DNA from: Ruminococcus gauvreauii
GTDB taxonomy: Bacteria; Bacillota; Clostridia; Lachnospirales; Lachnospiraceae
DNA: 64,000 nt
Reading direction: 5' to 3'
NCBI RefSeq assembly: GCF_025151995.1
Contig: NZ_CP102290.1
Location: forward strand, 2,170,001 to 2,234,000
The position numbers and the translations under genes are program-made. The notes under the pieces are model-generated. The model ran no database searches. It saw nothing but the letters and a program-made list of their open reading frames with translations, and was not told the DNA's origin. Shown one piece after another: positions 40,603 to 49,398 of the stretch (the first letter of the stretch is position 1; every line of letters starts with the position of its first letter).

Positions 40603-42171
40603 TTAAGGGTGCATTTTACGGAAATCTTTGGGTCGTATCCCAGTAACCTTTTTAAAAATGCGTGAAAAGTAGATCGGATCAGGAATTCCAACACGTTCTG
40701 CAATTTCATATGTTTTTAAATTTGTGGTCAGTAGAAGCACTTTTGCCTGTTCAACACGAACATTCTGCAAATATGTACTTAGGTTTATTCCTTCATGGTG
40801 TTTGAAAAGTTTGCTTAAATAGCTGGGGCTTAGGAACGCCTGGTTCGACAGCATTCCAAGCGAGAGGTCTTCGGCATAGTGCTGCGTTATATAGAGCTTC
40901 ACTTTGCGTATAAGGTCTTCGGCATCTGCGTGCTCTCCTGTGGTCAGTGCAAGTGTTTGCTGTACAAGCTCAAGCATGTTTTCTTTCAGCAAATCCGGAG
41001 TATTGCATTTAAGGAGCGTTTTTAATTTTGGCAGATTGTTTTCAGATCCTTGAGTGTGAGGTGAAAATAATAAGCCAGTGCAGAACTGATGGATATACAC
41101 GCAAATATTGTGCATGGTCTCCATGGGCAGCTTGTTTTCTCGCATATACTCAAATAACCGAATTAAAATGTCATGCGAAACCGTTTGGTTTCTGTTTTCG
41201 ATAGCACCCTTAAGTAAACGTAGATCATCAAATATTCTCGCTGTTACAGGCTGGGGAATACTTGGGATCTGATTGTAACTCATTACATGGTTGTCAGGCA
41301 AATACTGCGCAAACTGGGAAGCCTGGTCTGCCTGTTCGGCGGCAGCGGGCATGTTTAGCGGATTGCTGCAGTGTGCACTGATACCGATGAACAGCGTAAA
41401 CTGGGAGAAACTTCCGAGAATATCAATTGCCTCGGTACACGCAGAAACAGGTGAAAACGATGAAGATGCACAGATGATGGCATAACATATCTGATCACCA
41501 TGGGGAACAATGTGCACTGTATACTGTGAAAAACAGTCTGCAAGCACATCCTGTGACTGATTTAGATAATATTTCAATGGCTCCGCACTTTGGTTCTTAG
41601 CTGATGGCACGATAGTAAGCCTGAGAATGTAATAGCTGGATAAATCCAGTTCTAGCTGTGCAAGACGGTTGACAACATACAGGTAAGATTGTTCTACATG
41701 ATGCAGAAGATTGTATAAAAACATGCCGCGCTGCAATTGTAAATTTTCGGCTGATTTGCTCATCAACTGCTGCCGCATATCTTTGCTGGAACGCTCCTCT
41801 GCGATACATGTGCGTGCTTTTTCAATAGCCTTTGTTAGATTTTCTATAGATGTAGGCTTGAGAACAAAATCGACAACCCGGTATTCGATTGCCCGCTTTG
41901 CGTATTCAAAATCCGGAAATCCTGTGAGAATAATAACTTTTATAGATGGGTAGTGGATATAGATATTGCGTGCAAGCTCAAGTCCGTCCATTCCGGGCAT
42001 TCGGATATCGCTTATGACTATGTCGGGCTGTATGCGGGGGATCTGCTCGAGGGCGTCGATGCCATCTTCTGCCTGTGCCGCGATCGTGCAGTCAAGAGAG
42101 TCCCAGCGGATACAGTGTACGAGTCCTTTGCGAATTACAGTTTCGTTGTCTACAATCAGTACTTTTAACAT
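40603..42171 (-). CDS. AraC-type response regulator (YesN-like)
   Basis: A 522-residue response regulator. The receiver domain occupies residues 1-120 with the phosphorylated aspartate in IQPDIVISDIRMPGMDG, and the C-terminal 100 residues are an AraC helix-turn-helix pair (SLGMLSNQAFLSPSYLSKLF, VRIPDPIYFSRIFKKVTGIR in slightly shortened form). A middle domain of about 270 residues is typical of YesN. It is paired with the kinase gene 21 bases upstream. By position it is the likely activator of the divergent sugar/methyltransferase locus at 44242. Confidence 0.93.
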   Translation of the reverse strand: MLKVLIVDNETVIRKGLVHCIRWDSLDCTIAAQAEDGIDALEQIPRIQPDIVISDIRMPGMDGLELARNIYIHYPSIKVIILTGFPDFEYAKRAIEYRVVDFVLKPTSIENLTKAIEKARTCIAEERSSKDMRQQLMSKSAENLQLQRGMFLYNLLHHVEQSYLYVVNRLAQLELDLSSYYILRLTIVPSAKNQSAEPLKYYLNQSQDVLADCFSQYTVHIVPHGDQICYAIICASSSFSPVSACTEAIDILGSFSQFTLFIGISAHCSNPLNMPAAAEQADQASQFAQYLPDNHVMSYNQIPSIPQPVTARIFDDLRLLKGAIENRNQTVSHDILIRLFEYMRENKLPMETMHNICVYIHQFCTGLLFSPHTQGSENNLPKLKTLLKCNTPDLLKENMLELVQQTLALTTGEHADAEDLIRKVKLYITQHYAEDLSLGMLSNQAFLSPSYLSKLFKHHEGINLSTYLQNVRVEQAKVLLLTTNLKTYEIAERVGIPDPIYFSRIFKKVTGIRPKDFRKMHP

Positions 42172-42192
42172 TGGTGAGTATCTCCTTTTTTA

Positions 42193-43926
42193 TCAGCCCT
42201 GTGTGTGCTGAATCGGCAATGTTACGGTAATGCAGCAGCCTCTGCCAGGTGAAGAAACGATGCTTAGTCCATATTGACTGCCGTAAAGCAGTTTGATACG
42301 GCGGTCAATATTTGCAATTGCGATATGATTGTTCGTTGCTCCGGTTTCGGCGGTATCCGGTATGGAAAGATCTAACACGGAAGCATCGAAGCCGACGCCG
42401 TTATCGGTCACACGGATATACAATGCATCGTCTTCTTCCCAAATACGAAGGCCGACATCTCCACCGCCGCGCTTTGGCTCTATGCCGTGTACAATACTGT
42501 TTTCAATTAGCGGTTGTATGGTAAGTTTCGGCAGCTCATATTGCAGCAACTCCGGGATTTCTATATCGATTGAGCATGTGAGCTTTTCATCAAATCGCTC
42601 TTTTTGCAGAGCAAGATAATATTCGACATATTTCAATTCCTCCTGAAGGGAAATGATTTGTTCATGTTTGTGTACGATATTTGCACGCAGTAATTCAGCA
42701 AGGTTGGAAACCGTACAGCAAATATCATTTTGCCCGCGTTCAAGACATTTGACGTTTATGATCTCCAAAACATTGAAGATAAAGTGAGGCCTGATTTGCG
42801 ATTCCAGCAGATTAAATTCTGCCTCACGCAGCAGCAGTCCCTTCTGGTATACCTCATCAAACAATTCTTCCAGTCTGTGAGCCATGTCATTAAAGGTTAA
42901 AACCATATGTTCTGTTTCTCTGTAAGGAGTTTCCACCATGCGGGCAGATAAATCACCGGAAGCAAGACGGTCAATGCTGCTCATCATCTGACGAACCGGT
43001 TGATATATGAGGTATAATACAAATGCTCCTGCCAACAGTGTAATAATTAGTATGACAGCAGTAAAAATAGCTAAAAAATAAATCATTTGATCAGTAACCT
43101 CAAAGATTTCACTTTTTGGTACAAACAGATTAATGTGAATCCGACTGGGAGAAAGTGCCCGGCTTGCCTGGTAATAATCAGTGCCGTCAACCGAGACATA
43201 ATTGCCGGGTGATATAAAATCAACATCGGAAAAGGCAGCATTATCTGATGTGCCGAACAATAGGCGGCCGTCATCCGAGCGTAGTGTAACAACAGCCTGA
43301 TCATACATAGAGTCAATGTATGAAGTATCTACGAGATTTGCAGAATCCAGTTCTATGATAATCTTTCCTATCAGCGCCTTTGAATTTAAATCAAGATAGT
43401 TCACAACAAAATAGCAGTAATCGGGAAATTCTGGAAGGGTATACAGGTCACGTGCGGAGTTGAGCGTTTTACACTCTTCATATACTTTTTGAATGCGGCT
43501 TATATTTCCAGTATAATATCCCCCGTACAAAACAGACAGGTATTGTCTTCCATCTTTTACTAAATAGATTCCATTTACTATACTTGAATCGAGATTGTCA
43601 CCAAGAAAAAATGCCTGTGATAAGCCTTCTTCCACCTCCAGACGGTCAAGTTGGTCCGGCTGTGATGTGCTGCGCATGATTGACTGCGTTTTTGCATCAC
43701 TCATAAGATAATAGATGCTGTTGCGGAGGGTATTTAATATGGAAGTACTTTTGTCTGCAAACTGATCAAGATAAAATGAAGCAGTCTCATGGGCGGTGTT
43801 TTCAAACTGATTGGAAATTGATTTATTGTAATACAAAATTGTGAAAAATGTGGGAAGTATGGCTAAAGCACAGCAAAAAATAATTGCTATCAGAGTCAGA
43901 GATAATTTGGTGTTTTTTCTTTTCAT
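42193..43926 (-). CDS. Sensor histidine kinase (YesM-like)
   Basis: A 577-residue membrane kinase. An N-terminal helix (about residues 10-34) and a second helix (about 283-305) frame a large outside sensor domain. A HAMP linker follows (LIYQPVRQMMSSIDRLASGD), then the His_kinase domain with the phosphorylated histidine in ESQIRPHFIFNVLEII and an HATPase domain with VTDNGVGFD and SSPGRGCCITVTLP. YesM kinases usually sense extracellular carbohydrates, often with the help of a binding protein. It shares a transcript with the response regulator and diverges from the mttB gene. Confidence 0.93.
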   Translation of the reverse strand: MKRKNTKLSLTLIAIIFCCALAILPTFFTILYYNKSISNQFENTAHETASFYLDQFADKSTSILNTLRNSIYYLMSDAKTQSIMRSTSQPDQLDRLEVEEGLSQAFFLGDNLDSSIVNGIYLVKDGRQYLSVLYGGYYTGNISRIQKVYEECKTLNSARDLYTLPEFPDYCYFVVNYLDLNSKALIGKIIIELDSANLVDTSYIDSMYDQAVVTLRSDDGRLLFGTSDNAAFSDVDFISPGNYVSVDGTDYYQASRALSPSRIHINLFVPKSEIFEVTDQMIYFLAIFTAVILIITLLAGAFVLYLIYQPVRQMMSSIDRLASGDLSARMVETPYRETEHMVLTFNDMAHRLEELFDEVYQKGLLLREAEFNLLESQIRPHFIFNVLEIINVKCLERGQNDICCTVSNLAELLRANIVHKHEQIISLQEELKYVEYYLALQKERFDEKLTCSIDIEIPELLQYELPKLTIQPLIENSIVHGIEPKRGGGDVGLRIWEEDDALYIRVTDNGVGFDASVLDLSIPDTAETGATNNHIAIANIDRRIKLLYGSQYGLSIVSSPGRGCCITVTLPIQHTQG

Positions 43927-44241
43927 CCGTTTTCCGCCTTTCCACTCTATGATGTTGGGATCAAAAGGTCTTTTGATTTTGGGACCCTGGCATCATTTTA
44001 TTATTTTAACATATTTAACAGTTTAATAGAACACGGTGTTTATTGGGTTCAATACAACGAGTAAAATATTCCTGTTTTCAGTCAAAAAAATACAGTTTTC
44101 TATTATATAAATTGGTCAGACTCGAAAACAGAAAAAAGAAAAATAAAAATTTACGCATAAGCGGCAATATTGTCGATTTAAATATAAAAATCCAACTGAT
44201 ATACTTATCAAAATAAAAAAAGTGAAGGAGGAGAATCAATA
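43927..44241. promoter_or_regulatory. Divergent control region of kinase and catabolic genes
   Basis: This 315-base, AT-rich gap separates the YesM and MttB genes. It holds a perfect palindrome ATCAAAAGGTCTTTTGAT (43960-43977) close to the kinase start, and the box AGTCAAAAAAATACAG (44080-44095), which recurs exactly at 45663-45678. A looser copy starts at 44060 (AGTAAAATATTCCTG), one or two helical turns before the box. The box is a good candidate site for the response regulator. GTGAAGGAGGAG at 44221 is the ribosome site of mttB. Confidence 0.65.
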
Positions 44242-45639
44242 ATGAGACGGATGAAAGCCAGAGTAGAATTACTTAGCGAGAATGAAATAGTCCAGATACA
44301 TGAAAATTCTCTGCGCATTCTGGAGCGCATGGGAATGCGGGTGCCTAATATAACCGTATGCCGGCTTGCTGGTGCACTGGGAGCGATTGTGGACGAAAGC
44401 ACAATGACTGTACGGTTGCCCGGAAAAATGATGGAGGAGCTGCTTGATACTGTACGCAAAACAGCAGACAGGGAAAAACAGCAGACAGGCAGTGTTTCAC
44501 AGCTGACGGGTAATGTATCAACCCAGATATTCATGGCAGATTACAAAAGCGGCACACGCCGATACGGTACAATGGAGGATGTTCTGGATGGAATAGCGCT
44601 GATCCAGTCACTGGATCGTATTCCGCATGCAAATGCAGTGGTTGTTCCAAGTGATGTACCTGAAGCTGTCAGCGATGTGCTTTGTTACCGGAATATTTAT
44701 AAATATTCACAGAAAGATGGCGGCACCTATATTCTGACCCCGGGATCGGCCCGTTATATCATAGAGATGTCACGCATAATGGGGCGCAAAGTCAGCTATT
44801 TATTTGATACAATAAGTCCACTTTCGTTTTCTGAGAACAGTTTGGACATCGCATTGATTTTCCGTGAGCATGAATTGGAACTGACAATGACGCCAATGGT
44901 TATGGGCGGTGCAACCGGTCCGATTTCGATTGCAGGGCTGCTGACTTTACAAAATGCCGAGGTTTTGGGCAGCCTGTTCTTTATCTATGCGATAACCGGA
45001 CGCATTCCAAAGTACGTTGCCGCAGGGCACACAAATGATATCCGGCGGAATATGATGTGTTCCTTTGGATCACCGAATCAGGCACTGATCGGTGTCGGAA
45101 TTGCACAAATGGCTGATTTTTATGGACTGAAAAGCGGTTCAAACTCCGGCTTGACTGATTCTGTTTATCCGGATTTCCAGTGCGGTTTTGAAAAAACACT
45201 GTCGGCAGCTTTCAGTATGCTCGCCGGAACAGAAGCAATAGGCGGACAAGGGCTGATTGGGGCAGATCAGGGTATGAGCTTTGCGCAGCTGGTTCTGGAT
45301 AATGAATGGATTGATGCTTTTAACTATGTGACTGAGGGTATTGAGGTAAATGAAGATAGCATTGGATATGATACGATTGAAGAGGTGGGAATCGGAGGAA
45401 ATTATATTTGCGAGGAACATACGATTGAATATATGCGGGAAAGTAGCTGGAACAGTGAACTGTTTGAACGTGACAGCTATGACAATATGATTTCCGGTGG
45501 AAAGGATTTACTGGAGCGTGCGGATGAAAAGGCACGTGAACTGATAGCCAAAAACAGGACTGATATCCCTGTAGTTGCACCGGAAATAGCGAGAGCTCTT
45601 GACGATATTGCGGATCAGGCAGTAAAAGAACTTACCTGA
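44242..45639 (+). CDS. MttB-family (COG5598) methyltransferase, non-pyrrolysine
   Basis: A 465-residue TIM-barrel methyltransferase of the trimethylamine:corrinoid MttB superfamily. Hallmark blocks are HENSLRILERMGMRVPN, YRNIYKYSQKDGGTYILTPG, LTMTPMVMGGATGPISIAG, FGSPNQALIGVGIAQMADFY and GTEAIGGQGLIGADQGMSFA. It has no in-frame TAG, so it belongs to the non-pyrrolysine group, whose studied members demethylate quaternary amines such as glycine betaine, proline betaine and carnitine. Its place at the head of a sugar transport and catabolism locus is unusual and suggests an N-methylated or O-methylated sugar as substrate. No corrinoid protein gene is adjacent. Confidence 0.85.
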   Translation: MRRMKARVELLSENEIVQIHENSLRILERMGMRVPNITVCRLAGALGAIVDESTMTVRLPGKMMEELLDTVRKTADREKQQTGSVSQLTGNVSTQIFMADYKSGTRRYGTMEDVLDGIALIQSLDRIPHANAVVVPSDVPEAVSDVLCYRNIYKYSQKDGGTYILTPGSARYIIEMSRIMGRKVSYLFDTISPLSFSENSLDIALIFREHELELTMTPMVMGGATGPISIAGLLTLQNAEVLGSLFFIYAITGRIPKYVAAGHTNDIRRNMMCSFGSPNQALIGVGIAQMADFYGLKSGSNSGLTDSVYPDFQCGFEKTLSAAFSMLAGTEAIGGQGLIGADQGMSFAQLVLDNEWIDAFNYVTEGIEVNEDSIGYDTIEEVGIGGNYICEEHTIEYMRESSWNSELFERDSYDNMISGGKDLLERADEKARELIAKNRTDIPVVAPEIARALDDIADQAVKELT

Positions 45640-45642
45640 GGG

Positions 45643-45678
45643 GACAAAAAAATACAAGGGAAAGTCAAAAAAATACAG
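45643..45678 (+). promoter_or_regulatory. Tandem regulator boxes before binding-protein gene
   Basis: GACAAAAAAATACA (45643-45656) and GTCAAAAAAATACA (45664-45677) are direct repeats 21 bases apart, two helical turns. The second lies within the 16-base box AGTCAAAAAAATACAG also found at 44080. AraC-type proteins often bind direct half-sites spaced this way. A promoter probably follows within the 140 AT-rich bases before the gene at 45818. Confidence 0.65.
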
Positions 45679-45817
45679 ATTTAAAAAAGAAATACTTTCG
45701 AAATGGATGACGACGTCGGGCAGATAAAGAAATTAATAGAAACTGTTCAAAATATTCCTTTTAGGATGCTGACAATTTAAAGTAAAATAAATAAAAAACA
45801 GAGAAGGAGAAAAAATT

Positions 45818-47143
45818 ATGTTCAAAAAAACAATAGCCGGTTTGCTGGCGGCACTGATGGTTATGGGTGCACTTGTCGGATGCAGCGATAAGTCTTCAGA
45901 TTCTGAGAGCACGAAAGACACCGAAAAAGAGTCAGGTGAAGAGATTGTCATTAATTATCCGACTTTCATGGTAGGAGTCAACACCTCAGCAAAACCAGTA
46001 CAGGCCCTGATTGATGGGTTCAACGAGGAATATAAGGGCGTGTACCGCATTGTTAAGGAAGAAATTCCCGGTGATATGAACTATGTTGACAAAATCAATG
46101 TTCAGCTGTCCACCGGAGATCTTCCGCCTGTTATTTACGGCGGTGGATTCAATCTCCTTGATCCGGTACTGGCAAAGGATCAGGTTCTTGACCTGACAGA
46201 GTATGTGAATGCTGATCCAGAATGGAAAGCTCTTTATTCTGAAGCGGCAATGAAAGCGAACTCCCGTGATGGAAAAATTTATGCATCATCCTGCGACGGC
46301 AGCCTGATCGGTTACTATTATAATAAGGATCTGTTCGCATCGGTTGGTATTGAGGAACCGGCAAAAACATGGGATGAGTTTTGGAAACAGTGTGATACGC
46401 TGAAAGCTGCAGGAATTACTCCGCTGTCCATGGATACCGCTGATGGTGCATGGGTTTCCACATTGTGGATGGGCGCTATGGTTGCAACCTCAAATGAAGC
46501 CGGACTGGAACTGATGACTACGACTAATCCAACTGACTATAATACTCCGGAAATGATCGCTGCGGCGGAAAATGTTCAGAAGATGTTTAAAGAATATACA
46601 ACATCGGATGCAGTCGGTTCTAAGTATGAAAACGCTGCCAATGCATTCCTGTCCGGTGAAACGGCAATGATCGCAAATGGTACATGGATGACAGGAGACT
46701 TCTATGATACGACGAAGGCACCGGAAGGATTCGGAGACAAAGTTGGTACAGCAGTTTATCCGGGCAACTTTGTTTACGATGCACCTCTTCAGGGATATTT
46801 TGCAACAAAACAGGATGATCCTAAGCTTGAAGAAGCAGCTGTAGAAATGATCCGCTATTTCACCAGTGCTGATGCACAGCGTCTTGTGCTTGAAATGCAG
46901 GGTATGCCTCCGGCATCTCCAAGCATTGAAGCATCTGATGAAGTAAAAGAAAAGTTCCCAATCCTGGCTGATTTCCTGCCAAAGGCAGAGTCCGCAACAG
47001 TTCGCTGTGACAACTTCTCGGCAACAATGTTCCCGAATATTCCTGATATTGTTTCACAGGAAATGCCAAGACTGGCCACAGGTGAGATCACTCCTGAGCA
47101 ATTCTGTCAGGCATTGACAGATGCTGCACAGAAAAATGTATAA
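45818..47143 (+). CDS. Sugar ABC transporter substrate-binding lipoprotein
   Basis: A 441-residue extracellular solute-binding protein (family 1). The signal peptide runs from residue 1 and ends in the lipobox ALVGC, with cysteine at about residue 22. The mature part has the two-lobed pattern, with VWKTWDEFWK-like EEPAKTWDEFWKQCDTLKAA and the C-terminal YFTSADAQRLVLEMQGMPPA. It delivers a sugar-like ligand to the permeases at 48515 and 49399 and may also inform the YesM sensor. It has its own boxes upstream and a stem-loop downstream, as expected of a highly expressed binding protein. Confidence 0.92.
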   Translation: MFKKTIAGLLAALMVMGALVGCSDKSSDSESTKDTEKESGEEIVINYPTFMVGVNTSAKPVQALIDGFNEEYKGVYRIVKEEIPGDMNYVDKINVQLSTGDLPPVIYGGGFNLLDPVLAKDQVLDLTEYVNADPEWKALYSEAAMKANSRDGKIYASSCDGSLIGYYYNKDLFASVGIEEPAKTWDEFWKQCDTLKAAGITPLSMDTADGAWVSTLWMGAMVATSNEAGLELMTTTNPTDYNTPEMIAAAENVQKMFKEYTTSDAVGSKYENAANAFLSGETAMIANGTWMTGDFYDTTKAPEGFGDKVGTAVYPGNFVYDAPLQGYFATKQDDPKLEEAAVEMIRYFTSADAQRLVLEMQGMPPASPSIEASDEVKEKFPILADFLPKAESATVRCDNFSATMFPNIPDIVSQEMPRLATGEITPEQFCQALTDAAQKNV

Positions 47144-47173
47144 GAATGTTTCAATATGATCGGATGATTTTGG

Positions 47174-47198
47174 AGAAGTCTGCATGCAGCGGACTTCT
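47174..47198 (+). other. Intercistronic hairpin
   Basis: AGAAGTCTGC pairs with GCGGACTTCT around ATGCA. CAAAAAAATT, not a U-tract, follows, so it is more likely an mRNA stabilising or processing element that lets the binding-protein message exceed the rest of the operon. Confidence 0.6.
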
Positions 47199-47223
47199 TC
47201 AAAAAAATTAAAGGAGAAATCAT

Positions 47224-48504
47224 ATGACTTCAAGAGAGAGAATTATTAAGGCACTGAATCATGAAGAACCTGATCGCGTGCCGATAGATTTTGGTGCAAC
47301 CTATCAAACCGGAATTAATGCAAGTGCGTTGTATCGTCTGCGTGCACATTATGGACTTGAACAGAAAACAATAGAGCTTTTTGAATTAATGCAGATGATC
47401 GGCTGTGTGGATGAGGACCTGCGCTATATTGTCGGCGCGGATGCTATCGGACTGAATGAACCGGCAGATTCACTTGGCAATGAATGTTTTCCGGGTTATG
47501 AAAAGAAACTGTTTAAAATGTTTGACGAGACACCTACATACATCAATGCACAGAATGTTGTTGAATATGATGAAAAAGGTGGAATTTATATGTATCCGCA
47601 GGGGGATAGAACCGTTGCTCCCAGCGCATATATGCCGGCAGGCGGATACTTCTTTGATACAATCGACCGCGGTCAGCTTATAGAAGAACTGGACGAGGAT
47701 CATCTTACGCCAAGGGAGGATTTTAAAGATTATTTTGGCATCATGGATGAAAAGACTGCCAGGTATTATGAAACAGAATCCAAACGTCTGTTTACAGAAA
47801 CGGAATATGCCGTGGTAGGAAATCTCGGGTGTGCAGGCTTTGGAGATGCCGGCTCCATTCCGGCGGCATTTGAAAAAAATCCTCGAGGTATCCGTGCGTT
47901 TGACCAATGGTGTATTGCACAGCTGCTGTACCCGGATTATGTACAGGAAGTTTTCGAGATGCAGACTGAGTTTGCGCTGCGAAATCTTGAGATTTATAAG
48001 CAGGCAGTAAACGATCATATTCAGGTCATCACCATGAGCGGTACTGATTTTGGAACACAGAATTCAGAGTTAATGTCCAAAGAGACGTTTAGGACGCTTT
48101 ATAAACCATATTATAAACGTGTGTGTGACTGGGTACATGAAAATACGAATTGGAAAACATTTTTCCATTCCTGCGGTTCGATCGTTGGATTTTTAGATGA
48201 TTTCGTCGAAATGGGTGTTGATATTTTAAATCCTGTACAGCTCTCAGCAAAAGGTATGGATGCAAAGATGCTTAAGGATAAATATGGTGATAAGCTTGTG
48301 TTTTGGGGCGGCGGCGTGGATACGCAGCGTACTTTGGCATTGGGTACTCCGGAGGAAGTTTTTTCTGAGGCAACACGCAACCTGGAAATTTTATCCAAAG
48401 GCGGAGGATATGTATACAATACCATTCATAATATTATGGGCAACGCAAGTGTAGATAATATTGCCGCATTTTTTGAAGCAGTTAAGCAGTTTAATGCGAG
48501 GTAG
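47224..48504 (+). CDS. Uroporphyrinogen decarboxylase-family methyltransferase-like protein
   Basis: A 426-residue protein of the UroD superfamily, which also contains the methylcorrinoid methyltransferases MtaA and MtbA. It starts TSRERIIKALNHEEPDRVPI, typical of the methyltransferase side. A zinc-ligand-like His-x-Cys motif is visible in KTFFHSCGSIVGFLDDFV, and the C-terminal GGGYVYNTIHNIMGNASVDN takes the place where MtaA-like enzymes have their last Cys ligand. It is longer than HemE (about 350) and is not part of a heme gene set. Beside an MttB relative it likely handles the methyl group, but the acceptor is unknown. Confidence 0.75.
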   Translation: MTSRERIIKALNHEEPDRVPIDFGATYQTGINASALYRLRAHYGLEQKTIELFELMQMIGCVDEDLRYIVGADAIGLNEPADSLGNECFPGYEKKLFKMFDETPTYINAQNVVEYDEKGGIYMYPQGDRTVAPSAYMPAGGYFFDTIDRGQLIEELDEDHLTPREDFKDYFGIMDEKTARYYETESKRLFTETEYAVVGNLGCAGFGDAGSIPAAFEKNPRGIRAFDQWCIAQLLYPDYVQEVFEMQTEFALRNLEIYKQAVNDHIQVITMSGTDFGTQNSELMSKETFRTLYKPYYKRVCDWVHENTNWKTFFHSCGSIVGFLDDFVEMGVDILNPVQLSAKGMDAKMLKDKYGDKLVFWGGGVDTQRTLALGTPEEVFSEATRNLEILSKGGGYVYNTIHNIMGNASVDNIAAFFEAVKQFNAR

Positions 48505-48514
48505 GAGGCATATA

Positions 48515-49384
48515 GTGAAAAAAAACAGGCTCTGGAGAGGAGTATTTTTAACCCCTGCAGTGATATTGTTTTTGCTGATATTTGCTGTACCGCTTGTTAT
48601 TGTGTTCGGCACATCATTGTTTGAGTACAAGCTGATGTCTCCGGATATTAAATTTATAGGTTTACAGAATTATGTGCAGTTTTTTCAGGATGAGCAGGCA
48701 CTGCAGGCTTTGTCAAACACGGTCGTATGGATTCTTATTCAGTGCAGCGTGCATGTGGGGATTGGTATACTCCTGGCACTGATACTTTACAAAAAACCGT
48801 TTGGCTGGAAATTTGTCCGGACGGTATACATGATTCCAAATATTATCTGCAACGCGGCAATGGGAATGATCTTTCTTAATGTTTTCAATCCGAAATTTGG
48901 TATTGTCAACTCGGTTCTGCGTGGAATAGGACTTGAAAGTGTTACCAGAAACTGGCTGATGGACAACGAAACTGCGTTTGCCGCGGTGTCAATTATATGG
49001 GTGATTTTTGCGGGATACACGACGACACTTGTGCTTTCAGAAGCACTTTCTGTGGATAGCTCGATTATAGAGGCCGCTCGTGTGGACGGTGCATCCGACT
49101 TTCAGCTGGATTTTTGGATCATGCTGCCGCTTCTTAAAAAAATCATCGGTACGATATTGGTGATGGGAGCAACATATATGCTGCAGATGTTTGATCTTAT
49201 TTACATTACAACAAACGGCGGCCCCGGAAAACAGACAACAAACCTGCCGCTGATGCTCTACAATGTATTTAAAACGGAACATAATTACGGATATACGAAC
49301 ACAATTGGCGTGTTGATCATCGTATTAGGAATGATCTGTATGTTCATCATCAACAAAACGCTGAAAGTCAACGAAGACAATTGA
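48515..49384 (+). CDS. Sugar ABC transporter permease (MalF-type)
   Basis: A 289-residue membrane protein with six hydrophobic segments and the permease EAA loop (IEAARVDGASDFQLDFWIML) that contacts the ATPase. It belongs to the CUT1 family. The start is GTG at 48515 with AGGAGGCATATA upstream; an ATG at 48461 in the same frame lies inside the previous gene and is less likely. It forms the channel with the next gene product. Confidence 0.92.
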   Translation: MKKNRLWRGVFLTPAVILFLLIFAVPLVIVFGTSLFEYKLMSPDIKFIGLQNYVQFFQDEQALQALSNTVVWILIQCSVHVGIGILLALILYKKPFGWKFVRTVYMIPNIICNAAMGMIFLNVFNPKFGIVNSVLRGIGLESVTRNWLMDNETAFAAVSIIWVIFAGYTTTLVLSEALSVDSSIIEAARVDGASDFQLDFWIMLPLLKKIIGTILVMGATYMLQMFDLIYITTNGGPGKQTTNLPLMLYNVFKTEHNYGYTNTIGVLIIVLGMICMFIINKTLKVNEDN

Positions 49385-49398
49385 AAGGAGCAATACTT

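Noticed and set aside
44242..45639. Pyrrolysine codon in the MttB-like gene
   Set aside because: The frame contains no internal TAG and has the normal length, so it is of the non-pyrrolysine type.
47224..48504. UroD-family gene as hemE of heme synthesis
   Set aside because: The protein is longer than HemE, starts like the methyltransferase branch, and sits within a sugar operon without other heme genes.
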